Of a stretch of 38,377 nt of DNA, positions 16,870-24,369 are shown in pieces. The stretch's first letter is position 1; the number at the start of each line of letters is the position of its first letter. The translations under genes were made by a program, and so were the position numbers. Source of the DNA: Stenotrophomonas_A sp036566925 (lineage in GTDB: Bacteria > Pseudomonadota > Gammaproteobacteria > Xanthomonadales > Xanthomonadaceae); assembly GCA_036566925.1 (NCBI GenBank), contig DATCVI010000091.1, positions 1-38,377 of the forward strand. Reading direction: 5' to 3'. Under the pieces are notes generated by a model, which was not told the DNA's origin, ran no database searches, and saw only the letters and a list, made by a program, of their open reading frames with translations.

Positions 16870-17918
16870 AATGGATGCTGCTGCTGGTGCCCCTCGCCAT
16901 CGTGCTGCACCACCTGCTGCCGGATCGGCCGCTGTGGGTGTTCGCCGCGACCGCCGGCGGGATCGTGCCGTTGGCGGCGTTGATGGCGCGTGCCACCGCT
17001 GCGCTGGCCACGCGCCTGGGGCCGGGCATCGGCGGCCTGCTCAATGCCACCTTCGGCAACGCCGCCGAGTTCATCATCGCGCTGGCGGCTCTGCGTGGCG
17101 GCCTGCACGAACTGGTCAAAGCGTCGATTGCCGGCACCATCATCGGCAACATCCTGTTCGTGCTCGGGCTGTCGATGGTGCTGGGTGGGGCGCGCCATGG
17201 TCCGCAGCACTACGATGCACGCACCGCGCGGACCCAGAGCACCTTGCTGTCGCTGGCGGTGATCACCTTGATCCTGCCCGCCGCCTATCGCCAGGCCGTG
17301 CCTGCCCCCAGTGGCGCGTTGCAATCCATCAGCCTGGTGCTGTCGGTCGTGTTGTTGCTGGTGTACGTGGCCAACGTGGTTTTCACCATGCGCAGCCCGC
17401 AGGTGGCCGAAGTCGAGGGCCATGGTCACGGCCACGGCGAACCGATGAGCAACCTGCGCGCGGGCCTGTTCCTGGGCCTGAGCAGCCTCGGCATCATCTG
17501 GCTGAGCGAAATCCTGGTCGGCGTGGTCGAGCCGGCGAGCCAGTCGCTGGGCCTGAGCGATGCCTTCACCGGCGTGTTCGTGCTGGCCGTGATCGGCGGC
17601 GCCGCCGAGCAGGCCACCGCATTGGTGGCGGCGCGGCAGAACCGGATGGAGCTGAGCATGTCGATTGCCTTGGGCGCCAGCGTGCAACTGGCGCTGTTGG
17701 TGGCGCCATTGCTGGTACTGCTGAGCTACTTCACCGGCCCGAGCCCGATGAGCCTGGAGTTCGGCCCGGGCCTGGTGCTCACGGTGCTGGTGGCGGTGAT
17801 CATCGCCGGCCAGGTCGCCAGCGATGGCCGCGCCGACTGGCTGCGCGGCGTCCAATTGCTGGGCCTGTACGTAATCCTGGCGACGCTGTTCTGGTTCGTC
17901 CCGGACGTGGCGGCATGA
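16866..17918 (+). CDS. Calcium/proton exchanger (CaCA family, Cax type)
   Basis: A 350-aa, ~10-helix cation antiporter. Both alpha repeats are visible: GIGGLLNATFGNAAEFIIAL in the first half (with the acidic Glu of GNAAE) and AVIGGAAEQATALVAARQNRMELSMSIALGAS in the second half. A short cytoplasmic acidic/His loop (VAEVEGHGHGHGEPMSN) separates the halves, as in Cax proteins, and could sense metal. It should export Ca2+ (or other divalent cations) in exchange for protons at the inner membrane. Overlapping start with the NodT gene and a 6-bp gap to the channel gene show co-transcription. Confidence 0.93.
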   Translation: MKWMLLLVPLAIVLHHLLPDRPLWVFAATAGGIVPLAALMARATAALATRLGPGIGGLLNATFGNAAEFIIALAALRGGLHELVKASIAGTIIGNILFVLGLSMVLGGARHGPQHYDARTARTQSTLLSLAVITLILPAAYRQAVPAPSGALQSISLVLSVVLLLVYVANVVFTMRSPQVAEVEGHGHGHGEPMSNLRAGLFLGLSSLGIIWLSEILVGVVEPASQSLGLSDAFTGVFVLAVIGGAAEQATALVAARQNRMELSMSIALGASVQLALLVAPLLVLLSYFTGPSPMSLEFGPGLVLTVLVAVIIAGQVASDGRADWLRGVQLLGLYVILATLFWFVPDVAA

Positions 17919-17924
17919 GCCGGC

Positions 17925-18590
17925 ATGACTACCTCGCCGCAGCTACTCATCCAACGCCATCGCTATGCGGTGCTGTTCGGGGCGCTGTTGGCCACGGTCA
18001 CGATCGGTCCGCTGCTGGAGGCGCTGGCGTTCGGCCACCGCGTCATGGAGGGCCTGCTGTTCGCCAGCCTGATCACCGCGGTCTTTCCCATCGGCCACTC
18101 TCTGCAGCGCTATGTCCTGCTGGGGCTGGTATTGCTGGTGCAGGCGCTGCGCTGGCTGGCACACGATGCCGGCTCGATGATCGTCCCGGTCGTGGGGGCC
18201 GTGCTCTGGTGCGTGCTCGGCGCGCTGGCCGCCTATCACGCGGTGCGCTATTCCCTGTCCAGCGCGAGGGTACACACCGAGCAGCTGTATGCCGCCCTCA
18301 GCGCCTACTTGCTGATCGGCATCTGCGGCGGGGTCATCTTCGCCACGCTGTCGGCCTGGCAACCGGCCTCGATGCTGGTCGGCGGGCAGGCCGCGCGCAG
18401 CGGCCTGGGCATGGGCGCGGCAATCTACTTCAGCTTCGTCACCCTGGCCACCCTGGGATATGGCGACATCACCCCGGCCAGCAGCGTGATGCGCGGCCTG
18501 GCGGTATTGGAAGCCATTGCCGGCCAGCTCTATCTCGCCCTGCTGGTGGCGCGCCTGGTCGGCCTGCGCAGCGCCAACCACAGCGGGTAA
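17925..18590 (+). CDS. Two-pore-helix potassium-channel-like protein
   Basis: A 221-aa membrane protein with about four hydrophobic helices in the first 105 residues (LFGALLATVTIGPLLEAL, VMEGLLFASLITAVFPI, YVLLGLVLLVQALRWLA, MIVPVVGAVLWCVLGALAA) followed by an ion-channel (PF07885-like) pore unit: outer helix ~120-145, pore loop and inner helix ~185-208. The selectivity filter TLATLGYGD is at residues 173-181 with the K+-type GYG. There is no regulatory RCK domain, so gating is unknown. It probably moves K+ and, with the antiporter before it and MscS after it, forms an ion and turgor control set. Confidence 0.9.
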   Translation: MTTSPQLLIQRHRYAVLFGALLATVTIGPLLEALAFGHRVMEGLLFASLITAVFPIGHSLQRYVLLGLVLLVQALRWLAHDAGSMIVPVVGAVLWCVLGALAAYHAVRYSLSSARVHTEQLYAALSAYLLIGICGGVIFATLSAWQPASMLVGGQAARSGLGMGAAIYFSFVTLATLGYGDITPASSVMRGLAVLEAIAGQLYLALLVARLVGLRSANHSG

Positions 18591-18615
18591 ACCCACCGAT
18601 TACCAGGAGCTCGCC

Positions 18616-19428
18616 ATGAAGACCCCTCGCCTGTTGCTCGTCGCTCCCCTGCTGGCCATCGCCAGTCCCGCCTGGGCAGTCGAACCGCTGGATACCTTCA
18701 GCGTCCGCCTTACCGGCTACGTCACCGACTTCGATACCAAGCTCCGCGCCGACGGCCAGACCGACGCCGGCACCCGCATCGACCTGCAGCGCGATCTCGG
18801 CCTGGACAAGAACAACACCATCGCCTCGGTCGGCGCGACCTGGCGCCCGTTCGACAACCATGAGTTCGGCCTGAGCTACTACCAGGACAGCGCCGATGCC
18901 GACCGCCGCACTCGCCGCGACTTCGATTTCAACGGCCGCCATTACCAGACCGACACCCAGCTCAAGGCCGACTTCGACCTGGATGCCTACGAGGCCTACT
19001 ACGTCTATTGGGCGCTGAACCGCGAGCGCTGGGCGCTGGGCCCGCGCGTGGGCCTGCTCTGGTACAAAATGCAGCTGACGCTGTCGGCGAATGTCGATAT
19101 CAATGGCAATGCCATAGGCACGCGCGCCGAGAACAGCGTCGATGCCGACCTGCCGGCACCGACGATCGGCGGCAGCTGGCGCTGGACCCCGGGTGAGCAA
19201 TGGCGCATCGGTGCCGACGTCGGCTACTTCACCGCCGACATCAACGACATCGACGCCGACGTCACCTTCGGCCGGCTCGGGGTCGAATGGTATCCCTGGG
19301 AAAACTGGGGCGTGCTGGTGGACTACACCTTGCGCCGGATCGATGCCGATGCGGACAAGTCGCGCTTCAACGGCAACCTGCGTTTCATCGATAGCGGGTT
19401 CCGGCTCGGCCTGACGTATCGTTTCTGA
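18616..19428 (+). CDS. Outer-membrane beta-barrel protein, conserved hypothetical
   Basis: A 270-aa protein with a clear signal peptide (LLLVAPLLAIASPAWA-VEP). The mature part alternates short aromatic strands and acidic turns (NHEFGLSYYQDSADADRRTR, QWRIGADVGYFTADINDIDADVTFG) and ends in Phe (LGLTYRF), the C-terminal signature recognised by the BAM complex, so a barrel of about 10-12 strands is expected. No named family recognised. Asp-rich loops (DFDFNG, DFDLDAYEAYYVYW) could bind divalent cations. The ATG has AGGAG seven bases upstream. It lies inside the ion-transport operon. Confidence 0.8.
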   Translation: MKTPRLLLVAPLLAIASPAWAVEPLDTFSVRLTGYVTDFDTKLRADGQTDAGTRIDLQRDLGLDKNNTIASVGATWRPFDNHEFGLSYYQDSADADRRTRRDFDFNGRHYQTDTQLKADFDLDAYEAYYVYWALNRERWALGPRVGLLWYKMQLTLSANVDINGNAIGTRAENSVDADLPAPTIGGSWRWTPGEQWRIGADVGYFTADINDIDADVTFGRLGVEWYPWENWGVLVDYTLRRIDADADKSRFNGNLRFIDSGFRLGLTYRF

Positions 19429-19442
19429 GGCCCGGAGCGCCC

Positions 19443-21086
19443 ATGCCGCCGTGGCTGCCGCGCTGGAGCTGGCCCGGGTTGCTGCTCGCCCTGGTGAGTT
19501 GTGCCGCGGGCGCGCAGGCGCAGCAACCCGCCGCCGATGCAGCGGCGGTTGCGCAGCCGCCCGCTGAGCCCGCGAACGCGGCAACCGCGCGCTATTTCAA
19601 TCGCGACCTGGTGACCTTCCGCGGGCCGCTCTACGGCAACACCCCGCAAATGCGCGCGCGCGCCACCGAGGTCAACCTGGCCCGCATCGTCGACCTGCCG
19701 GGCCAGGCCGAGATCCGCTACCAGACGGTGCCACAGGGCGTGGTGATCCTCGGCGGCGGCCAGTTGGTGACGGTGCTGACGCCTGCCGATCGCGATGTGC
19801 TGGGCAACCAAAGCCTGGACGCGCTGCGTGCCGATACCGTGGCGCGGATGCAGGGCGCAGTGCTGGCCGCCGAACAGGCGCGCCTGCCGCAGCGCCTGAT
19901 GGCCGGCGGGGTCTGGGTTCTGGTCGCCACGCTGGTCGCGATTGCCCTGTTGCTGGCTGCGCGCTGGTGCGTGCGGCGCATGCGCAGGCGCGTCGATGCC
20001 TGGGTCCAGCAGCGGCTGGAGAAGCTGCGCAGCAATTCGGCGCGGCAGATGCTCATCGGCCTGCTGCTGAGCGGCCGCAGCCTGGCGCGGCTGGTCGGCT
20101 GGCTGGCGGTGGCGGTGCTGGTCGAAGAATGGCTGCGCTTCGTCTTCGCCCGTTTCCCCTATACCCAACCCTGGTCCAAGGCGATGAGCGGCTGGATCGG
20201 CGAACGTTTCCTGGGCTTCGGTCGCGCCACGCTGCTGGCCTTGCCCGGGTTGTTCACCGTGGCCCTGATCTTCGTGGCCGCGCGCCTGGTCTCACAGGCG
20301 ATCCGCATCACCTTCGAAGGCGTGAGCCATGGCCGCTTCCAGTTCATCGGCATCGACCAGCCGCTGGCCGAACCCACGCGCAAGATCATCACCGTAGTGG
20401 TCTGGCTGTTTGCGCTGGCGATGGCCTATCCCTATCTGCCCGGCGCCGGCACCGACGCGTTCAAGGGCTTGAGCGTATTCGTCGGCCTGATGGTTTCATT
20501 GGGCGCCTCGAGCATCGTTGCCCAGGCCGCCGGCGGTTTCACCCTGCTGTACTCACGCACGCTGCTGGCCGGCGATGTCGTCCGCATCGGCGACACCGAG
20601 GGCGTGGTGCAGCAGATTGGATTGTTCACCACGCGCCTGCGCACGCCGCTGGGCGTGGAGGTGAGTTTCCCCAACAACGTCGTGCTGTCGGGCCAATTGC
20701 ACAACTACTCGCGCAGCCCCGACGGCGTCGGACTATGGCTGGAGGCGCCGTTGACCATTGGTTATGACGCGCCGTGGCGGCAGGTGCACCGGCTGCTGCT
20801 GGAAGCGGCCGCGCGCACCGAAGGCGCGTTGTCCGAGCCGCCGCCGCACGTGGTGCAGCGTGAGCTGTCCGACTTCGCGGTCGGCTATACCTTGCGCTGC
20901 CGCGTCGTCGATGTGGCGCGGCGCTGGCAGATCCGCAGCGCCTTGCTGGCCAATATCCAGGATGCGTTCAATGCCGCCGGCGTGCAGATCATGTCGCCCA
21001 ACTACGAGGCGGACCCGGAAACGGCCAAGATCGTGCCGAAGAAATATTGGGAAGGATTACCGGCGCCGCCGGCCGACCGCGAGTAA
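19443..21086 (+). CDS. MscS-family mechanosensitive ion channel
   Basis: A 547-aa inner-membrane channel. Signal peptide (LLLALVSCAAGAQA), a periplasmic domain of ~120 residues, then membrane helices (VWVLVATLVAIALLLAA, LVGWLAVAVLVEEWLRF, LPGLFTVALIFVAARLV, IITVVVWLFALAMAYPYL) and the pore helix VGLMVSLGASSIVAQAAGGF, the region corresponding to TM3 of E. coli MscS. The beta domain follows directly: LLAGDVVRIGDTEGVVQQIGLFTTRLRTPLGVEVSFPNN. The C-terminal alpha/beta domain ends near residue 530. It should open under membrane tension and release solutes. Last gene of the plus-strand operon; its stop is only 6 bp from the convergent DUF2950 stop. Confidence 0.93.
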   Translation: MPPWLPRWSWPGLLLALVSCAAGAQAQQPAADAAAVAQPPAEPANAATARYFNRDLVTFRGPLYGNTPQMRARATEVNLARIVDLPGQAEIRYQTVPQGVVILGGGQLVTVLTPADRDVLGNQSLDALRADTVARMQGAVLAAEQARLPQRLMAGGVWVLVATLVAIALLLAARWCVRRMRRRVDAWVQQRLEKLRSNSARQMLIGLLLSGRSLARLVGWLAVAVLVEEWLRFVFARFPYTQPWSKAMSGWIGERFLGFGRATLLALPGLFTVALIFVAARLVSQAIRITFEGVSHGRFQFIGIDQPLAEPTRKIITVVVWLFALAMAYPYLPGAGTDAFKGLSVFVGLMVSLGASSIVAQAAGGFTLLYSRTLLAGDVVRIGDTEGVVQQIGLFTTRLRTPLGVEVSFPNNVVLSGQLHNYSRSPDGVGLWLEAPLTIGYDAPWRQVHRLLLEAAARTEGALSEPPPHVVQRELSDFAVGYTLRCRVVDVARRWQIRSALLANIQDAFNAAGVQIMSPNYEADPETAKIVPKKYWEGLPAPPADRE

Positions 21087-21092
21087 CCGCGC

Positions 21093-21986
21093 TCAGGGCG
21101 AAGCGACGGCTTGCGGATCGACCTGGGTCCAGCTGCTGTCCGGATCGAATACCGTCATCGCGCTGGCGATGCGTTCGGTGTCCGGGCCGAGATCTTTCTC
21201 GAACACCTCGCCGGCATGGCTGATGATCAGGCTCATCACCCCGCTGTCGCCGTACTTCGCCGGCCAGGCCACCAGGCCGAAGCCACGCACCATGTACGAC
21301 CCGAAGAAGTACTTGTATTCCCCACGCGGCGCCGAGGGACCTTGCGCGGTGAGAATCTTGTAGCGATAGCCATGCCACTCGCCATCACCGCTGGCGTCGA
21401 CGAAGCGCGGGCCGAGCGGACTGGGGCCCTTGTCATCGGCCGGCCAATACAGGCCGTCGTGCTGGCCTTCGCTGCTGCGGAACTTGGCGGCGTACTCGAG
21501 CAGGCCGTTATCGTTGCGCTCCTTGCTGGCGTACTCCATCTGCGCGTCGTAATAGGCCAGCACTGCCTGCAGCGCATCGCGCTCGTTGTGGCCGATGCGT
21601 CGTGCCCGCAGCTCGGGCTCGGCGGCCTTGAGGTCGAACGCCCAGCCGGCATCGCGCTTGACCAACGGGATCGGCAGCGTCCACGCATCGACCCCGACAT
21701 CGAGCAACGAATGACTGGCATCGACCATCTTGTAGGCATGCTGCTTGCGGTAGCCGGCGATGAAGGCATCGACGTCCTCGCGATCGACGCTGCCCTTGGG
21801 CACGTAGTGCTGCCAGTCTTCTCCCAGCACGCTGGCCAGGCGCTGCGGCTCCCGGTCCCGCACTTCCAGCGCGCCCACCAAGGCCTCACCGGCCGCGGCC
21901 GGGGTCGGGAAGGCCTGCTGGGCGTGCGCCGGTCCGGCCAGCAGCAAGGCGCAGGCCAGGGTCAACACGGGGGTGCGAGCAATCAT
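21093..21986 (-). CDS. DUF2950 exported protein
   Basis: A 297-aa protein with a signal peptide (LTLACALLLAGPAHA-QQ). The body has the DUF2950 blocks EALVGALEVRDREPQRLASVLG, AGWAFDLKAAEPELRARRIGHNERDA, YPA-type WPADDKGPSPLGPRFVDA, and GYRYKILTAQGPSAPRGEYKYF-FGSYMVRGFGLVAWPAKYGDSGVMSL. Such proteins are usually encoded next to DUF3300, as here (13-bp gap), and are periplasmic or cell-envelope proteins of unknown function. ATG 21986 has CGGAGAATCCGC before it; the in-frame opening further upstream lies inside the DUF3300 gene and is not used. Confidence 0.9.
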   Translation of the reverse strand: MIARTPVLTLACALLLAGPAHAQQAFPTPAAAGEALVGALEVRDREPQRLASVLGEDWQHYVPKGSVDREDVDAFIAGYRKQHAYKMVDASHSLLDVGVDAWTLPIPLVKRDAGWAFDLKAAEPELRARRIGHNERDALQAVLAYYDAQMEYASKERNDNGLLEYAAKFRSSEGQHDGLYWPADDKGPSPLGPRFVDASGDGEWHGYRYKILTAQGPSAPRGEYKYFFGSYMVRGFGLVAWPAKYGDSGVMSLIISHAGEVFEKDLGPDTERIASAMTVFDPDSSWTQVDPQAVASP

Positions 21987-21999
21987 GCGGATTCTCCGT

Positions 22000-23298
22000 T
22001 CAACGACGGCGGCCGCCGCCACCTCGTGACATGCCGGCCGGTCGGCTGACCGGACGCCCTTGCGGACGCGCGCTGGCCGGGCGCTGCGAACTCTGCATGC
22101 TGCGCTGGCCACGCTGCGCATCGGCCCGCGACTGCCCCGGGTTGTGCGCACCGCTGAAAGCGTTCTGCCCGCCCTGGCCGCCGCCCTGCCCCAGTGAACC
22201 CGGCGGACGCCCGCCATCGCGCTGTTGCGACATCTGCCGCTGCGAGTTGCCGGCGCGCTCGCGCGCCTCCAGGTTGTTGCTGGCCGGACGCTCGAAGCCA
22301 CGGTCCTGCAACGACTGCGCGGCCTGCTCGCGCTCGGCGCCACGCGCGCCGTCGCGGCCACGATAGTCCTGGCGCGTGGAGGCTCCGTCGAGCTGGCGAC
22401 CGTATTGTTCGCGGCTGCCGCGGTCGCGATACGGCACGCCGTCGCGGTTGGCCGCGTCATGGCGCCAGGTGCTGTTGCCGTCACGGTTGATCTGGCGGTT
22501 GGAATTGAAGTTGTTGTAGCGGTCCACGTCGATGTCGATGTCGCCGTGGCCCCAGTTGAGATCGCCCCAGAGCGCCCCGCCCACCGCCATGCCGATGCCG
22601 AAGCTCAGCAGTGCGCCACCCGGGTAGTAGTACGGCGGCGGCGGATAGTAGTAAGGCGGGTAGGACGGATAGGCCCAGGTGCCGTAGACCATGCTCGGGT
22701 TGTAGCTGGGCACGTAGACCACTTGCGGGTCGGCCGGCTCGATGATGATGGTTTGCGGCGCAGCCGCCGCCGTGCTGGGCGTGGCGGTCTGGTGACTGAC
22801 CTTTTGTTGTTCGTTGCTCTTGAGGTTGCCGGCCGCTTCGGCCTGGCGGCGCAAACGCTGGACCGAGTCCATCACCGCGTCGGGCTGCGCCAGGAAGGCA
22901 TCGCCCATCCGCTGCACCCACGCCGGGTCCTGGCCCAGCACCGCGAGCAACTGCGGAAACGCGACCAGCGATTGCACGCTCGGGTCCCACGGCTGGTTGG
23001 CGACTTCGCGCACCGCTTGCTCGCCCTTGGCATCGGGATGTGCCTTCGACCAGGCCGCCGCATCGGTGACATCGCCCGGATAGGTCGAGGCCATCAGCAC
23101 CTGTGCCAGCAGGCTATCGGGATACAGCGCGACCGAAGCCAGAATCTGGTCGAGTTGCTCGCGCGAAAAACTGGCCTCGGCCGTTGGCTTGGCGGCCGTC
23201 GGCGCGGTCTTGGCGGTGCTGGCCGGCGGCGCCGCCGCGACCATCGACGGGGCCAGCAGCGCGGCCGCCAGCAGCGCCGCGAGAACGGGGGTCTGCAT
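22000..23298 (-). CDS. DUF3300 exported protein (YacH-like)
   Basis: A 432-aa protein. Signal peptide LAALLAAALLAPSMVAA; folded DUF3300 part, residues ~40-220, with QLDQILASVALYPDSLLAQVLMASTYPGDV, QPWDPSVQSLVAFPQLLAVL and VVYVPSYNPSMVYGTWAY; a Tyr/Pro stretch (YPPYYYPPPPYYYPGG); a short hydrophobic glycine segment (LLSFGIGMAVGGALWGDLNWG); then ~190 residues of Asn/Arg/Gln/Gly-rich disordered tail ending GGGGRRR. E. coli YacH belongs to the same family. The basic RG-rich tail could contact polyanions such as LPS or nucleic acid (inference). ATG 23298 has TTGGAGG upstream. Middle gene of an OmpA-DUF3300-DUF2950 operon. Confidence 0.9.
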   Translation of the reverse strand: MQTPVLAALLAAALLAPSMVAAAPPASTAKTAPTAAKPTAEASFSREQLDQILASVALYPDSLLAQVLMASTYPGDVTDAAAWSKAHPDAKGEQAVREVANQPWDPSVQSLVAFPQLLAVLGQDPAWVQRMGDAFLAQPDAVMDSVQRLRRQAEAAGNLKSNEQQKVSHQTATPSTAAAAPQTIIIEPADPQVVYVPSYNPSMVYGTWAYPSYPPYYYPPPPYYYPGGALLSFGIGMAVGGALWGDLNWGHGDIDIDVDRYNNFNSNRQINRDGNSTWRHDAANRDGVPYRDRGSREQYGRQLDGASTRQDYRGRDGARGAEREQAAQSLQDRGFERPASNNLEARERAGNSQRQMSQQRDGGRPPGSLGQGGGQGGQNAFSGAHNPGQSRADAQRGQRSMQSSQRPASARPQGRPVSRPAGMSRGGGGRRR

Positions 23299-23338
23299 GC
23301 ATCCTCCAAGTGGCACGTCGTGGGCGCGCGCCGGTGGC

Positions 23339-24142
23339 CTACTTCGCCGTAGCGTTTGCGCCGGCCTGCACGCCCTTGTCCACGACCAGCTTGACCACGA
23401 CCTTGCGTGCGCCGGAGTTGCTGCCGTTGCCGGCGTCGGGCGCCACGCCCATGCCATCGCCGGCGCGCACGCGGCCCGGGGCCAGGCCAGCCTGCTGTTG
23501 CAGGTAGTTGGCCACGGCGCTGGAGCGCTGCGTGCTCAGCCGCTGGTTGGCGGCAGGGTTGCCGGTGGAATCGGTGAAGCCTTGCAGCACCACCTGGTAG
23601 TTGTGGGTCTGCTTGGCCTTCTCGGCAAATGCGGTCAGGTCGCTCTTGGCCTTGCTCGACAGCGCCGCGCTGCCCGAATCGAACAGCACCTCGGCCCCGG
23701 CGACCTGCTCATAGGTGCCGAAATCGTTCATCCGCGCGGCGTTTTCGTCCACTTTTTGATTGGTGGGTGCCAGGCCGGCCTGGATCTGCTGCGCGGTGCG
23801 CAGGTCTTCGGACTTGAAGCTGATCTGGCTGGCGGCCATGCCGTCGCCAGCTGGCAGCTCGACCGACACCGGCAGGCCCGGCACCAGCACGCTGCGATCG
23901 GTCTTCTCATGCACTACGCCGGTCAGGCCCTTGGTCTTCTTCAGCACGGTGTCGGCGGAGAGCTGGATGGTGTGCGGCGTCCTGCTCTGGTCGACCACGG
24001 TAATCGTGTCGCCCTGCACGCCGGTAATCACGCCCTTGAGCTTGGTCTTCTCGCCATCGGCCGCCTGCGCGCTCACCACCAGCAACGCGCCGAGCAGCAC
24101 CGACAAGGGGGCCGGCGACCGGAATGACTTCTGCGTAGCCAT
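23339..24142 (-). CDS. OmpA-family peptidoglycan-associated protein
   Basis: A 267-aa exported protein: signal peptide (LSVLLGALLVVSAQA-AD), then ~115 residues of small beta domain (TKLKGVITGVQGDTITVVDQ) that is not an eight-stranded OmpA barrel, then an OmpA C-terminal domain (~150-262) with VLFDSGSAALSSKAKSDLTAFAE and LQGFTDSTGNPAANQRLSTQRSSAVANYLQ, which bind meso-diaminopimelate of peptidoglycan in the family. No lipobox is seen, so it is likely a soluble periplasmic wall-binding protein. ATG 24142 is preceded by AAGGAACACGTCCC. The first gene of its operon; the inverted repeat at 24203-24251 lies in its upstream region. Confidence 0.9.
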   Translation of the reverse strand: MATQKSFRSPAPLSVLLGALLVVSAQAADGEKTKLKGVITGVQGDTITVVDQSRTPHTIQLSADTVLKKTKGLTGVVHEKTDRSVLVPGLPVSVELPAGDGMAASQISFKSEDLRTAQQIQAGLAPTNQKVDENAARMNDFGTYEQVAGAEVLFDSGSAALSSKAKSDLTAFAEKAKQTHNYQVVLQGFTDSTGNPAANQRLSTQRSSAVANYLQQQAGLAPGRVRAGDGMGVAPDAGNGSNSGARKVVVKLVVDKGVQAGANATAK

Positions 24143-24202
24143 GGGACGTGTTCCTTCTCTGGACCAGGATGGCGACCACGTTCCGCCTGCCCCGCAAGCC
24201 CG

Positions 24203-24251
24203 GCAATTGGCCCTTGGGGCAATGCCGCCGGGTAGGTCCAAGGGCCAATTT
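24203..24251. promoter_or_regulatory. 13-bp perfect inverted repeat, paired copies of the CCAAGGGCCAATT element
   Basis: AATTGGCCCTTGG at 24205-24217 and its exact complement CCAAGGGCCAATT at 24238-24250 face each other, centres 33 bp apart (about three helical turns). The left arm extends to a 16-bp identity with 13110-13125. They lie in the 227-bp gap between the OmpA start (24142, minus) and the decarboxylase start (24370, plus). A smaller dyad GGGCGC/GCGCCC (24261-24266, 24278-24283) follows. Two facing sites in a divergent promoter suggest cooperative binding of a dimeric regulator; the alternative, an RNA hairpin, is less likely with a 20-base spacer and no gene end nearby. Confidence 0.55.
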
Positions 24252-24369
24252 CAGCGGCGCGGGCGCCTGGTTAGCCTGCGCCCCTGATGCGCCGATGCGG
24301 ACCGCTGCCCGGATGCCTGGCAGCGGCCGTCGCGACTGCCTCGCCCTTCTACGGCCGCGGAGGCTTCAA

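Noticed and set aside
20690..20700. GGGCCAATTGC, an 11-bp match to the intergenic regulatory element
   Set aside because: It lies inside the MscS coding sequence where it encodes conserved Gly-Gln-Leu; coincidence is likely.
24143..24369. Search for a sigma-54 promoter before the decarboxylase
   Set aside because: No GG-N10-GC arrangement near the consensus was found on either strand.
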